From positions 248,001 through 312,000 of the forward strand of contig CAVRAU010000008.1 of assembly GCA_963719055.1 (NCBI GenBank): a DNA stretch of 64,000 nt, in the 5' to 3' direction. The DNA is from CAXMQZ01 sp963719055. GTDB lineage: Bacteria; Acidobacteriota; Thermoanaerobaculia; Multivoradales; JAHEKO01. Of this stretch, positions 20,133 to 27,987 are shown piece after piece. The translations under genes were made by a program, and so were the position numbers. Position 1 is the stretch's first letter; each line of letters begins with the position of its first letter. The notes beneath the pieces are model-generated. The model was given only the letters and a program-made list of their open reading frames with translations. It did no database searches and was not told the DNA's origin.

Positions 20133-21470
20133 TCAGGACGGGCCGCGCTCACCCCCGTTGCCGGCGGCGGGCTCGTCGACCACCCATCGAACGGCGCGAG
20201 AGCAGGGACAGACTCCCCCGACGCGACGCAGGCTGGGCATGGTTCGGCCCGCCTGATCCGCAGTCATCACACCCCCTTGGACCTGGTGGAGAATTTCCAC
20301 GTAATCCTGAAAATCCCGACCCGCCCGATAGGAATCAGGCAGGTGCTTGGACAAATGCAACAGATAAGCCGCAACGTCCTGGAACTCCTCCCCATCCCAA
20401 CCGATCATCTTGAAGGCGGGCACACCTCGTCGGCGGAAGAACTCCCGATTGGGCATGTGGACCAGGTCATCCCACGCAATCCCGTGCTGGCTGCCGCCTT
20501 CCGCGACCAGCTTTTCCAGCAGAGCCTCGACCTGCGAGCCTTTGAGCTCGGGCTGTCGCGCTCTGATGTAGCGCACGTTGAGATCGCGCACGACCTTGCT
20601 CACCTCGTCGTAGTACTGCGCTTGCGCTTCGGCGTTCTTCATGGGTTTGAGCCCATAGCGCACATTGGTGCCGCCGCCCCGCTCGTCGCCGAACATCTCC
20701 AGACCGCGGGGCAACCACTTGTTGAGCGCTCTCTGAATGTCATCGGTCGTGATGTAGATCGAGTCCCGGGCCGCCTTCTCCATCCATCGCCTCAGAGGCA
20801 CCACACCGGCTGCCAGATGGAAGGCCTCCTCCCGCAGCATCTGCGGCATGCTCTCCGCCATGGGTTTGTAGGCGCTGATCCGCTGCATCGAGAGCTGGTA
20901 CTTTCCTACTCGGTCAATCAAGGCGCAAAAGGTCACATTGTCGACAAACGAGTCGAAATCGATGTTGAAGGCCCCCAGAATGTGGGAGCCCGTCTGCATG
21001 GAGAGGATCTCCTCCACCATGTCGCCACCGGATTGATCGGAGACTTCCTGCCATTCGTCCTCCAGCAGCAGGTGGAACATCTGATAGCCGTGCCGCATCT
21101 CTTCGGCCATCATGCGCAGAATCCAGAATTGCTCCTCTTCATCCTGAGCTCGCGCCAGGGTCAGCTGATGTTGCTGGATCGAGCCAAACTCGGTGCTGGC
21201 CTGGGCTTTCAAGGCACCGAGGAGATGTCGAGACTGCTCGGCCTCCATCTCCGCCGAGCGTGTGAACTTCGGATCACCCTTCTTGGCCCCGCACTCGATC
21301 TCGTTGCACATCCCCAACTCGCGATAGGCGCAAAGCTCGAACTGCGGATCTTTGGGGAAGTGCTTGTCCCAGTGCTCGAGCAGGAAATCGTAGTCGGGCA
21401 AATAGGTTTCACCCCAGCGGACGACAGCTTGATGAAACTTCTTCGGTATGTAGGTCTTGTTCATTCCCAT
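20133..21470 (-). CDS. Phenylacetate/benzoyl-CoA epoxidase-like (PaaA/BoxB) diiron protein
   Basis: A 445-aa helical protein of the phenylacetic-acid-catabolism (PaaA/PaaC) superfamily, the family of phenylacetyl-CoA and benzoyl-CoA epoxidase oxygenase subunits. Candidate carboxylate ligands: ECGAKKGDPKFTRSAEMEAEQSRH, EEEQFWILRMMAEEMRHGYQ (E-x-x-RH) and MLREEAFHLAAG (EE-x-x-H). No paa or box partner, reductase, CoA ligase or thioesterase gene is adjacent, so the substrate is unknown. The start at 21470 is chosen because CGGAG lies eight bases upstream; an ATG six bases later is equally readable. The C terminus is Arg/Gly-rich. Confidence 0.7.
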   Translation of the reverse strand: MGMNKTYIPKKFHQAVVRWGETYLPDYDFLLEHWDKHFPKDPQFELCAYRELGMCNEIECGAKKGDPKFTRSAEMEAEQSRHLLGALKAQASTEFGSIQQHQLTLARAQDEEEQFWILRMMAEEMRHGYQMFHLLLEDEWQEVSDQSGGDMVEEILSMQTGSHILGAFNIDFDSFVDNVTFCALIDRVGKYQLSMQRISAYKPMAESMPQMLREEAFHLAAGVVPLRRWMEKAARDSIYITTDDIQRALNKWLPRGLEMFGDERGGGTNVRYGLKPMKNAEAQAQYYDEVSKVVRDLNVRYIRARQPELKGSQVEALLEKLVAEGGSQHGIAWDDLVHMPNREFFRRRGVPAFKMIGWDGEEFQDVAAYLLHLSKHLPDSYRAGRDFQDYVEILHQVQGGVMTADQAGRTMPSLRRVGGVCPCSRAVRWVVDEPAAGNGGERGPS

Positions 21471-21504
21471 TTCGAATCTCCGTCCTGCAGCCACCCCGAC
21501 GCTC

Positions 21505-21954
21505 TCAAAGCTTCATGACGAACGATCGTATCGGCGCCGGCTCGAATCCCAAGCGATGGAAGAACCCTGCAATGTCGACCCTCGTCTCATCAACCAGTGT
21601 ACGCACCGTCGTCGTCCCTCTGTTCCGGAAGTGGGACAGCATCTGGTCTGCCATCCTGCGGCCGATTGCCTGTCCACGGACATCGGGGTCCACTCCCAGG
21701 ACCTCGACCCAGCCGGTTGGCTCCTCGAGGCCAAACTCGCCCGATCGGACTTCGCCCAACATGAATCCCACTACCTTGCCACCGGCCTCGGCCACCACCA
21801 GAGCCTCGGGATCGCGACGCAAGTAGTATCCAATACGTGTCTCCCAGACTTCGGGTCGATAACGGCCACCAATTTTCTCATCGAGACTGGTGATGCCGCC
21901 GATATCGGTGTCCTCGAGCATACGAATCTGCACATCTGGCGCTGTCTCGGTCAT
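21505..21954 (-). CDS. GNAT-family N-acetyltransferase
   Basis: A 149-aa acetyltransferase. Motif A is V-LGVDPDVRGQAIGRRMADQML (acetyl-CoA pyrophosphate loop Q/R-x-x-G-x-G/A), preceded by VVAEAGGKVVGFMLGEV and followed by TLVDETRVDIAGFFHRLGF. The C-terminal RSFVMKL is typical of RimI-like single-domain GNATs, but the substrate is not predictable. It lies 34 bases upstream of the diiron-protein gene, so the two probably share a transcript. Confidence 0.85.
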   Translation of the reverse strand: MTETAPDVQIRMLEDTDIGGITSLDEKIGGRYRPEVWETRIGYYLRRDPEALVVAEAGGKVVGFMLGEVRSGEFGLEEPTGWVEVLGVDPDVRGQAIGRRMADQMLSHFRNRGTTTVRTLVDETRVDIAGFFHRLGFEPAPIRSFVMKL

Positions 21955-22070
21955 GGCTTATCAGGGCTCCTTTCGGGAAGTCCGGGCGTGGCAGGCACGG
22001 CTCAGATTCTAGCTCATCCCTCGGCTGCGCCAGAAAATCGGCGATAAGGATATCCTTCCGGCCACCGATC

Positions 22071-22973
22071 ATGGCCCATGACAAGTCTTCCCAGTCTTCC
22101 GAGTCACTGATTGCGGTGCATTTCGCTCTGCTTGCCGTCCAGCTGAGCTTCAGTGGCTTTCACGTTGTCGGCAAGGTGATGCTGGAGACGATGCCACCCT
22201 TGGCCCTGGCTACCACTCGCGTGTTGTTTGCCACTCCCCTGCTCGTCGGACTCGCATGGTGGAAAGATCGTCGTCTGCCAAGTTGGAGGTATTGGCCTCA
22301 CCTGGCTCTCCTCGGGCTACTGGGCGTGTTTCTCAATCAGATTCTCTTCGTCGTCGGCCTGAAGTACACCACCGCCACCAACGCCGCCATCCTGATGCCC
22401 TCCATTCCTGTCTTCGCCGTGGGAATGGGCTGGCTGACAAGGGTGGAAAGAGTCGGACCCCGACGCATCATGGGAGTCCTGCTCGCCGCTGCAGGGGCCG
22501 TCACGCTGCTCGATCCGCGATCTTTCTCCCTGGGAGATTCGTCGGCATTGGGAACTCTGCTCATCCTGGTCAACTGCCTGAGTTATGCCACTTTCCTGGT
22601 CCTCCAACGCCCTTTGCTCGCGAAGCTGCCCTGGCGCACTGTGATCGCCTGGTCCTTTCTCTTTGGCGGTCTGGGAGTCACCTTGGTAGGGATGCCGGCT
22701 CTGGGAACCGTGGATGTTCCGGAGGTCGGCATGGAGGTCTGGCTGGGGGTGCTCTACATCGCCCTATTCCCCACCTTTCTCGGATATCTCCTCAATACCT
22801 GGGCCGTGCGCCGATCCTCCGCTACCCTGGCCGCGGCCTATACGACGGTGCAACCCCTGCTGACCGCGATGTTGGCGATGGTCTTCCTTGCCGAAAGGCT
22901 CGGGGGGCCGCAGATCGCCGGCTTTGTGCTGATCGCTGCGGGGCTCTGGCTGGTCAGTTGGCGACGTCGGTAG
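22071..22973 (+). CDS. EamA/DMT-family transporter
   Basis: A 300-aa inner-membrane protein with about ten hydrophobic helices arranged as two EamA repeats, the first beginning FALLAVQLSFSGFHVVGKV and the second near LLILVNCLSYATFLVLQ. Family landmarks are TTATNAAILMPSIPVF and the C-terminal AYTTVQPLLTAMLAMVFLAERL. Members export amino acids or other metabolites; the substrate is unknown. It is the only plus-strand gene in this neighbourhood, divergent from the GNAT gene (116-bp spacer) and convergent with lipA (7 bp). Confidence 0.88.
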   Translation: MAHDKSSQSSESLIAVHFALLAVQLSFSGFHVVGKVMLETMPPLALATTRVLFATPLLVGLAWWKDRRLPSWRYWPHLALLGLLGVFLNQILFVVGLKYTTATNAAILMPSIPVFAVGMGWLTRVERVGPRRIMGVLLAAAGAVTLLDPRSFSLGDSSALGTLLILVNCLSYATFLVLQRPLLAKLPWRTVIAWSFLFGGLGVTLVGMPALGTVDVPEVGMEVWLGVLYIALFPTFLGYLLNTWAVRRSSATLAAAYTTVQPLLTAMLAMVFLAERLGGPQIAGFVLIAAGLWLVSWRRR

Positions 22974-22980
22974 CGGGCGT

Positions 22981-23907
22981 TCAGTCGCCAGCCGCCCGAG
23001 CGATTTGCTCGTGGGCATGGTAGCTGCTGCGAACCAGGGGACCGGCCTCGCAATGAGCAAACCCGAGCTCCTGGGCGTGCGCCCGATAGCCGGCGAACTC
23101 GTCCGGATGGACCCAGCGATCGACGGGCAGATGACCCGATGTCGGCTGCAGGTACTGGCCGATGGTGAGGATCTCCACCCCGACGCGTCGAATCTGAGCC
23201 ATGGTCTGGTGGACTTCCCGCTCGGACTCACCCAGACCCACCATGATTCCGGTCTTGACCCGCCCCCCATAGGTCTTGTCCATCCGACGCTGCGAGGCTT
23301 CGGCGAGAAGCTCTAGAGAGCGCTCGTATCGACTACCAGGTCGAGCGGTCCGGTAGAGCCTGGGGACCGTCTCCATGTTGTGGGAGAAGATCTCCGGCCT
23401 GGCCGCCAGAACGATATCGAGTGCTTCGGGCACACCGCGGAAGTCGGGTGTCAGGACCTCGACGGCCGCGGGACCTTGGAGACGATGAATGGCCTCGATC
23501 ACTCGAGCAAAATGCCGGGCTCCCCCGTCGGGCAGATCATCCCGGTCCACCGATGTGATGACCGCATGGGTGAGCCCCATGACCTTTACGGCCTCGGCCA
23601 CTCTCTCGGGCTCGGCCTCATCGACTCCCGAAGCCGGCCGACCGGAGGTCACCGCACAGAATCCGCAACGCCGGGTACAGATGTCCCCCAGAATCATGAA
23701 GGTCGCGGTGCCATGCTCACCCCAGCACTCGTAGATGTTGGGGCAGCGCGCCTCTTCACAGACGGTATTGAGCTCGAGACCCTCGACCAATCCGCGCACC
23801 TCGTGGTACTTCTTCGGAGTCGCCAGGCGAATGCGGAGCCATTCCGGCCTCCCCGAGCGCTGTCTCGGGTGCTCTTGACCGCCAATCTGGATCAGTCCAT
23901 CGCTCAC
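22981..23907 (-). CDS. lipA: Lipoyl synthase
   Basis: A 308-aa radical-SAM enzyme inserting two sulfurs into protein-bound octanoyl groups. The auxiliary 4Fe-4S ligands are in CEEARCPNIYEC (C-x4-C-x5-C) and the radical-SAM cluster in CTRRCGFC. The family's GDICTRRCGFCAV, VDRDDLPDGGARHFA and the C-terminal RSSYHA are present. It works on the octanoyl group placed by LipB, encoded in the same cluster, and serves the E2 protein encoded there. It follows rtcB at 29 bases, with a perfect palindrome in between. Confidence 0.96.
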   Translation of the reverse strand: MSDGLIQIGGQEHPRQRSGRPEWLRIRLATPKKYHEVRGLVEGLELNTVCEEARCPNIYECWGEHGTATFMILGDICTRRCGFCAVTSGRPASGVDEAEPERVAEAVKVMGLTHAVITSVDRDDLPDGGARHFARVIEAIHRLQGPAAVEVLTPDFRGVPEALDIVLAARPEIFSHNMETVPRLYRTARPGSRYERSLELLAEASQRRMDKTYGGRVKTGIMVGLGESEREVHQTMAQIRRVGVEILTIGQYLQPTSGHLPVDRWVHPDEFAGYRAHAQELGFAHCEAGPLVRSSYHAHEQIARAAGD

Positions 23908-23909
23908 GG

Positions 23910-23926
23910 GCTGTAGAGTCTACAGC
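23910..23926. repeat. 17-bp palindrome between rtcB and lipA
   Basis: GCTGTAGA-G-TCTACAGC, a perfect 8-bp inverted repeat around one base. It lies three bases before the lipA start codon and eleven after the rtcB stop. It could be an operator, a processing hairpin or a translational control element for lipA; the lack of a T tract argues against a terminator. Confidence 0.6.
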
Positions 23927-23936
23927 ATGGGTTGTC

Positions 23937-25373
23937 CTAGCCCTTGATCACACCCAGGGGCCTCAACTGGGCGACGGTACGACTGATGCCGGCGCCCTCC
24001 ACCACTTCCACCACCTGCGCCACGTCCTTGTAGGCCTCGGGCATCTCTTCCGCCACCGTTGCCATACCGGCCGCCATCACCACGACTCCCTGCTCTGCCA
24101 ATTCCTCCAACAGGTTTCTTCCCCGCGCCTGTCTCTTGGCTTGTCGTCGGCTCATTCGGCGCCCTGCACCATGACAGGTGGAGCCAAACGTCTCCTCGTA
24201 GGCCCGCTGGGTTCCCACCAGCACATAGGAATAGCGCCCCATGTCCCCGGGAATCAGCACCGGCTGCCCGACCTCTCGGTAGGGAGCGGGGGTCTGTGGA
24301 TGACCTGGAGGGTAGGCTCGGGTCGCGCCCTTCCGATGCACGCAGAGTCGGCGCTTCTTGCCACCCATGACAAAGGTTTCGAACTTGGCGATGTTGTGGC
24401 AGACGTCGTAGACCACATCGAGACCGAGCTGCCGAGGCCCGAGACCGAGGGCCGCGGCGAAGCTCTCCCGTACCCAGAAGGTCATCACCTGTCGATTGGC
24501 GAAAGCGTAGTTGGCCGCGGCCGCCATGGCGCCCAAATACTCACGCCCCTCGGGAGAGTCGAGTGGGGCGCAGCAGAGTTGGCGATCCGGCAGCTCGATG
24601 CCGTAACGTCGAGCCGCGCTCAGCATGGTCTTCAGATGATCCGAGCACACTTGATGACCCAGACCGCGAGATCCCGAGTGAATCGTGATCGTGATCTGGT
24701 CCTCGAACAATCCCAGCGCTTGTGCCGCCTGGCTGTCGAAGATCCTCGCGACATACTGGATCTCGGCAAAGTGGTTGCCGGATCCGAGGGTGCCCAACTG
24801 CCCCTTGCCCCTCTCCAAAGCTCGATTCGAGACCAGCTCCGGCGCCGCACCCTGGATGCAGCCACCTTCCTCCAGGAACTCCAGATCACGCGGCTCCCCC
24901 ATCCCCTGCTTCACCGCCCAGGCCGCTCCCTGGGACAACACGCCCCGCAGATCCTGGCGCCCCAGACGCAAATCTCGTCTGCCCTGTCCCACCCCGGTGG
25001 GGATGTTGCGATACATGTGGGTAACAAGCTCGCGGAGCTTGGGTTGAATGTCGGTGCGGCTCAGACCTGAGCGCAGAAGACGAACGCCTCAATTGATGTC
25101 GTAGCCGACACCACCTGGTGAGATCACACCTCGCCGCTCGTCCATGGCCGCAACGCCACCGATAGGAAATCCGTAACCCCAGTGAATGTCGGGCATGGCC
25201 ATCGACGCGCCGACGATACCCGGCAGATGGGCCACATTGACCACCTGCTGCAGGCTCTGATCCGTGCGAATGTCGTTCATCATCGTCTCGCTCGCAAAGA
25301 CCAGACCGTCCACTCGCATCTTGCCGTGGCGCGGAATTCGCCATCGAAACTCATCGATCCGTTCCAGCTTCAT
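23937..25373 (-). CDS. rtcB: RtcB RNA ligase, candidate selenoprotein with in-frame UGA at the metal-bridging Cys
   Basis: GTP/Mn-dependent RNA ligase joining 2',3'-cyclic-phosphate and 5'-OH ends in RNA repair or tRNA splicing; 478 residues counting the UGA. Start: ATG at 25373 after AGAGGAA. All family motifs lie in one frame: HLPGIVGASMAMPDIHWGYG, GGVGYDIN, then UGA (codon 95, at 25091-25089), then GVRLLRSGLSRTDIQPKLREL. Later come LGSGNHFAEIQ, IHSGSRGLGHQ, VCHNIAKFE, HRKGATRA and TCHGAGRRMSR with the nucleotidylated His. Family members have Cys where the UGA stands (Pyrococcus Cys98, a ligand of both Mn ions). A SECIS-like hairpin follows the UGA, so I infer selenocysteine insertion. A TGC-to-TGA error or a pseudogene is the alternative. 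Confidence 0.88.
25055..25091 (-). promoter_or_regulatory. UGA codon with bacterial SECIS-like hairpin in rtcB
   Basis: The UGA occupies 25091-25089. Hairpin 25075-25055: lower stem UGCG paired with CGCA, upper stem CUC paired with GAG, one unpaired C on the 3' side, and a six-base apical loop AGGUCU (25068-25063). The loop begins 20 bases after the UGA. The E. coli fdhF element has the same AGGUCU loop, 17 bases after its UGA, with G and U of the loop contacted by SelB. The difference is the bulge: a C on the 3' side here instead of a U on the 5' side. Confidence 0.72.
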
Positions 25374-25491
25374 TTCGTGGTTCCTCTCGCGGTGATCCGC
25401 CCCCAACAAGGCTACGCCCCCCATCGACCTCCTGCAACCGAGTCTCTGGATCGATCCCGTCGCCGCCTGTATCGCCTTCACCAGCGAGCCG

Positions 25492-25916
25492 TCAGATGTC
25501 GAAGATGACCCGAGCTACCCAGCCGTCACGATCACGGCGCACAGACAACTGATGGTAGGTCACCGCCTTCAGTAGGGTCTTGAGACCGTGGCGAGAAAGC
25601 TCGAATCGCTCTCCCGCCACGACTCCGGATAGCAACCAACCCTCTGCGGTCTCGGTCACGTCCACATCGGCGCTGGCCAGTACAAGTCCTTCCGTTTCAT
25701 ACAGATAGATAGCTTCACTCAGGAAGTCCACCAGCAGATCAGGCAGCTCCGGGGACGACCAGTCTCAACTCGCGAGTCTCCTTCTCCTCGACCCGGTCCA
25801 ACCGAGTCAGGCAGTCGGTCTGGGCGCGTAGGCACTCGGCGAACAGCTCTGCCAGCGTAGCCGGCTGTGGCTTCTACCCCTAGGTCCGCGGTGTGCTCTA
25901 GAGAGTGATAGGCCAT
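25492..25916 (-). CDS. Archease, RtcB activator (two frameshifts)
   Basis: Small protein that speeds RtcB guanylylation and turnover; 140 aa once two inserted bases are removed. N-terminal HSLEHTADLGVEA carries the conserved metal-binding Asp. The middle, read one base on, gives TLAELFAECLRAQTDCLT. The third frame gives PELPDLLVDFLSEAIYLYE and ends LKAVTYHQLSVRRDRDGWVARVIFDI, with the conserved late K-A-x-T-x-H and terminal Asp. Breaks are near 25862, and at the CCCC/GGGG run near 25752. Its gene starts inside the end of lipB (19-base overlap) and lies 118 bases upstream of rtcB. Confidence 0.88.
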
Positions 25917-26608
25917 GGATCCAAGATTCTGCTGGAATCGATGTGCAGGGGCTGGCGATCAAAAACCTGACAGAAGTGCTCGGCCACCCGCTGGCCGGTC
26001 TCCGCGAGCGTTGGCCGCCGACCCGTCAGCGCCTCCACCGAGGTCATCTCCACCCCTTGCAGCCCGCAGGGGATGATGCCTGCGAAGTACGAGAGATCGG
26101 TGGCGATATTGAGGGCAAAGCCATGGGTGGTGATCCAGCGACTGACGTGGACACCGATGGAGGCGATCTTCCGATCTTCGACCCAGACGCCGATCTCCTC
26201 CGTCTGGTGTCGGGGCTCCGCCGCAATCCCCAGATCGCCAAGAGCTCGCACCAGGACTTCCTGGAGATCGCGAACATAGCGTCGCAGATCCCGTCGATCC
26301 GGGCTCAGATCGAGGATCGGGTAGCCCACCAGCTGCCCGGGCCCGTGGTAGGTCACCCTGCCTCCTCGATCGCTGGCGAAGACCGCCGTCTCCTTCGAGC
26401 TCAGCCACTCCTCATCGACCAGAATGTCTCCCGGATTCGCGTTGCGACCGAGAGTGAAGACATGCGGGTGCTCGAGCAGGAGCAGGTAGCCCCCGCCTGG
26501 GGTCTGGCGGACCCTCTCCCGCAGTCGCCTCTGCAGCTCGTCTGCCTCCCCGTAGGGCAGGCTACCGAGAAAGCTCCAGTACAGTGGCCCAGGCTCAGAC
26601 GAAGGCAT
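25898..26608 (-). CDS. lipB: Lipoyl(octanoyl) transferase
   Basis: A 236-aa enzyme moving octanoyl from acyl carrier protein to lipoyl domains. Visible: LLLLEHPHVFTLGRNA, RGGRVTYHGPGQLVGYPILDL, the catalytic Lys in EDRKIASIGVHVSRW, THGFALNIATDL and the catalytic Cys in GIIPCGLQG. It overlaps the E2 gene upstream by 14 bases and archease downstream by 19, so lpdA-E2-lipB-archease form one tight unit. It provides the substrate for LipA at the end of the cluster. Confidence 0.96.
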   Translation of the reverse strand: MPSSEPGPLYWSFLGSLPYGEADELQRRLRERVRQTPGGGYLLLLEHPHVFTLGRNANPGDILVDEEWLSSKETAVFASDRGGRVTYHGPGQLVGYPILDLSPDRRDLRRYVRDLQEVLVRALGDLGIAAEPRHQTEEIGVWVEDRKIASIGVHVSRWITTHGFALNIATDLSYFAGIIPCGLQGVEMTSVEALTGRRPTLAETGQRVAEHFCQVFDRQPLHIDSSRILDPWPITL

Positions 26609-27964
26609 CCAGCTCGCTCCAGGTCTCTTCCAGGAGCGTCTGCCGCATGTGGTTCATGAACTGATCGGCGTCCGCACCATCCACCAGGCGATGATCGAAA
26701 GTGATGGCGAAATAGGCCATGGTCTTGATGGAGATGGTGTCGTTGCCTTCCGATCGGTATCGACCACGGGTCGCTTCTCGATGGCGCCGACTCCCAAGAA
26801 TGGCGACCTGCGGCTGGTTGATGACGGGTGTGCCGAACAGCGAGCCGAAGACGCCGGGATTGGTGATGGTAAAGGTCCCTCCCTGCACTTCGTCGGGGCT
26901 GAGCTTCTTGCCTCGGGCCCGGTCCGCCAGATCGTTGGCGGTCTTCGCCAGCCCCAGCAGATTGAGCCGATCGGCGTGGCGGATCACCGGTACGATGAGC
27001 CCCCAATCCAGAGCCACGGCCATCCCAAGATTGATGTCCTTCTTGAAGATGACGTCGGTGCCGTCGATGGACGCGTTGAGCTTCGGATTGGCGATCAGGG
27101 CGTTGGCCACCGCCCTGAAGATGAACGGCATGAAGGTCAGCTTGGTGCCATGGGTGGCCAGAAAGCCGCTCTTGGCCCGGTTGCGGAGGCGGGCGACCCG
27201 CGACAGATCCATGTCGAAGACGGTGGTCACATGGGCCGAGGTCCGCTTGGAATACGCCATATGCGCAGCAGTGAGGCGGCGGATGTTGGACATCGGCTCG
27301 ATCTCGACGTTGTCGCCCTCGCTATAGGCAGGGACGACGAATTCCCCCACCGGCTTCTGTGCCGGCGCCACGACTTCGGCCCGACGAGGCACCGGAGTCA
27401 CCGGCGCCGGTGGCTCTGCAGACCGTCTCTCCAAGTACTCCCTCCAGATCACGTTTGGTGACCCGGCCGTGGATTCCCGACCCTTCGACCTCTGCCAGAT
27501 CCACCCCTGTCTCCGCCGCCATTCGTCTGACGAGGGGACTGGAGAACTGTCGAACTCGTTCCACCAGGTCGCTCTCGCCCACTACCGGGGTCTTCTCTGA
27601 GACAGGCTCGACCGTGGGCTCCGTTGTCACTGCCGGCGGAGACGCCGAGACTTCGACGAGCTTCTCCTGGGGCTGGCGCCGGCGGCTCGACCGCGGCGAC
27701 CGGCGCAGCGGCGGTCGGCTGCTCGCCAGACTCACCGATCACGGCGACGACATCGTTGATCTGGACAAGGGAACCCTCTTCAAACTTGACTTCCAGCAGG
27801 ATTCCACTGGCGGGGCTGGGAATCTCCGCATCGACTTTGTCGGTGGAGATCTCGAAGAGGGGCTGATCCCGTTCCACGGCCTCCCCGATCTGGATCAGCC
27901 ATTTGGTGATCGTCCCTTCAGCGACGGATTCCCCCATCTGGGGCATGATGACGTCTGTGGCCAT
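26595..27964 (-). CDS. 2-oxoacid dehydrogenase E2 component, dihydrolipoyl acyltransferase (frameshifted)
   Basis: Core subunit of a pyruvate, 2-oxoglutarate or branched-chain dehydrogenase complex; 455 aa after two corrections. It has one lipoyl domain (MPQMGESVAEGTI; lipoyl Lys in EISTDKVDAEIPS), an Ala/Pro-rich linker, an E3-binding domain (SPLVRRMAAETGVDLAEVEGSG) and a catalytic domain ending FDHRLVDGADADQF, with the His-x3-Asp pair. Net frame breaks lie near 27690 and 27430. Between about 26757 and 26797 a 14-codon stretch is also out of frame: the other frame reads LGVGAIEKRPVVDTDR, the family sequence. No E1 gene is in the window, so the substrate stays open. Confidence 0.88.
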
Positions 27965-27987
27965 GAGCTTTTCAGTCCTTGCGCTTG

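Noticed and set aside
19698..21518. Long open frame of 606 codons on the plus strand
   Set aside because: It is antisense to the proline dehydrogenase and diiron-protein genes, both with clear family motifs; no ribosome site or homology is visible.
25089..25091. Reading the rtcB UGA as an ordinary stop with two separate genes or a pseudogene
   Set aside because: Frame and family sequence continue unchanged across it, the stop replaces exactly the invariant Cys, a SECIS-like hairpin follows, and the activator gene archease is retained upstream. A base-call error remains possible and is stated.
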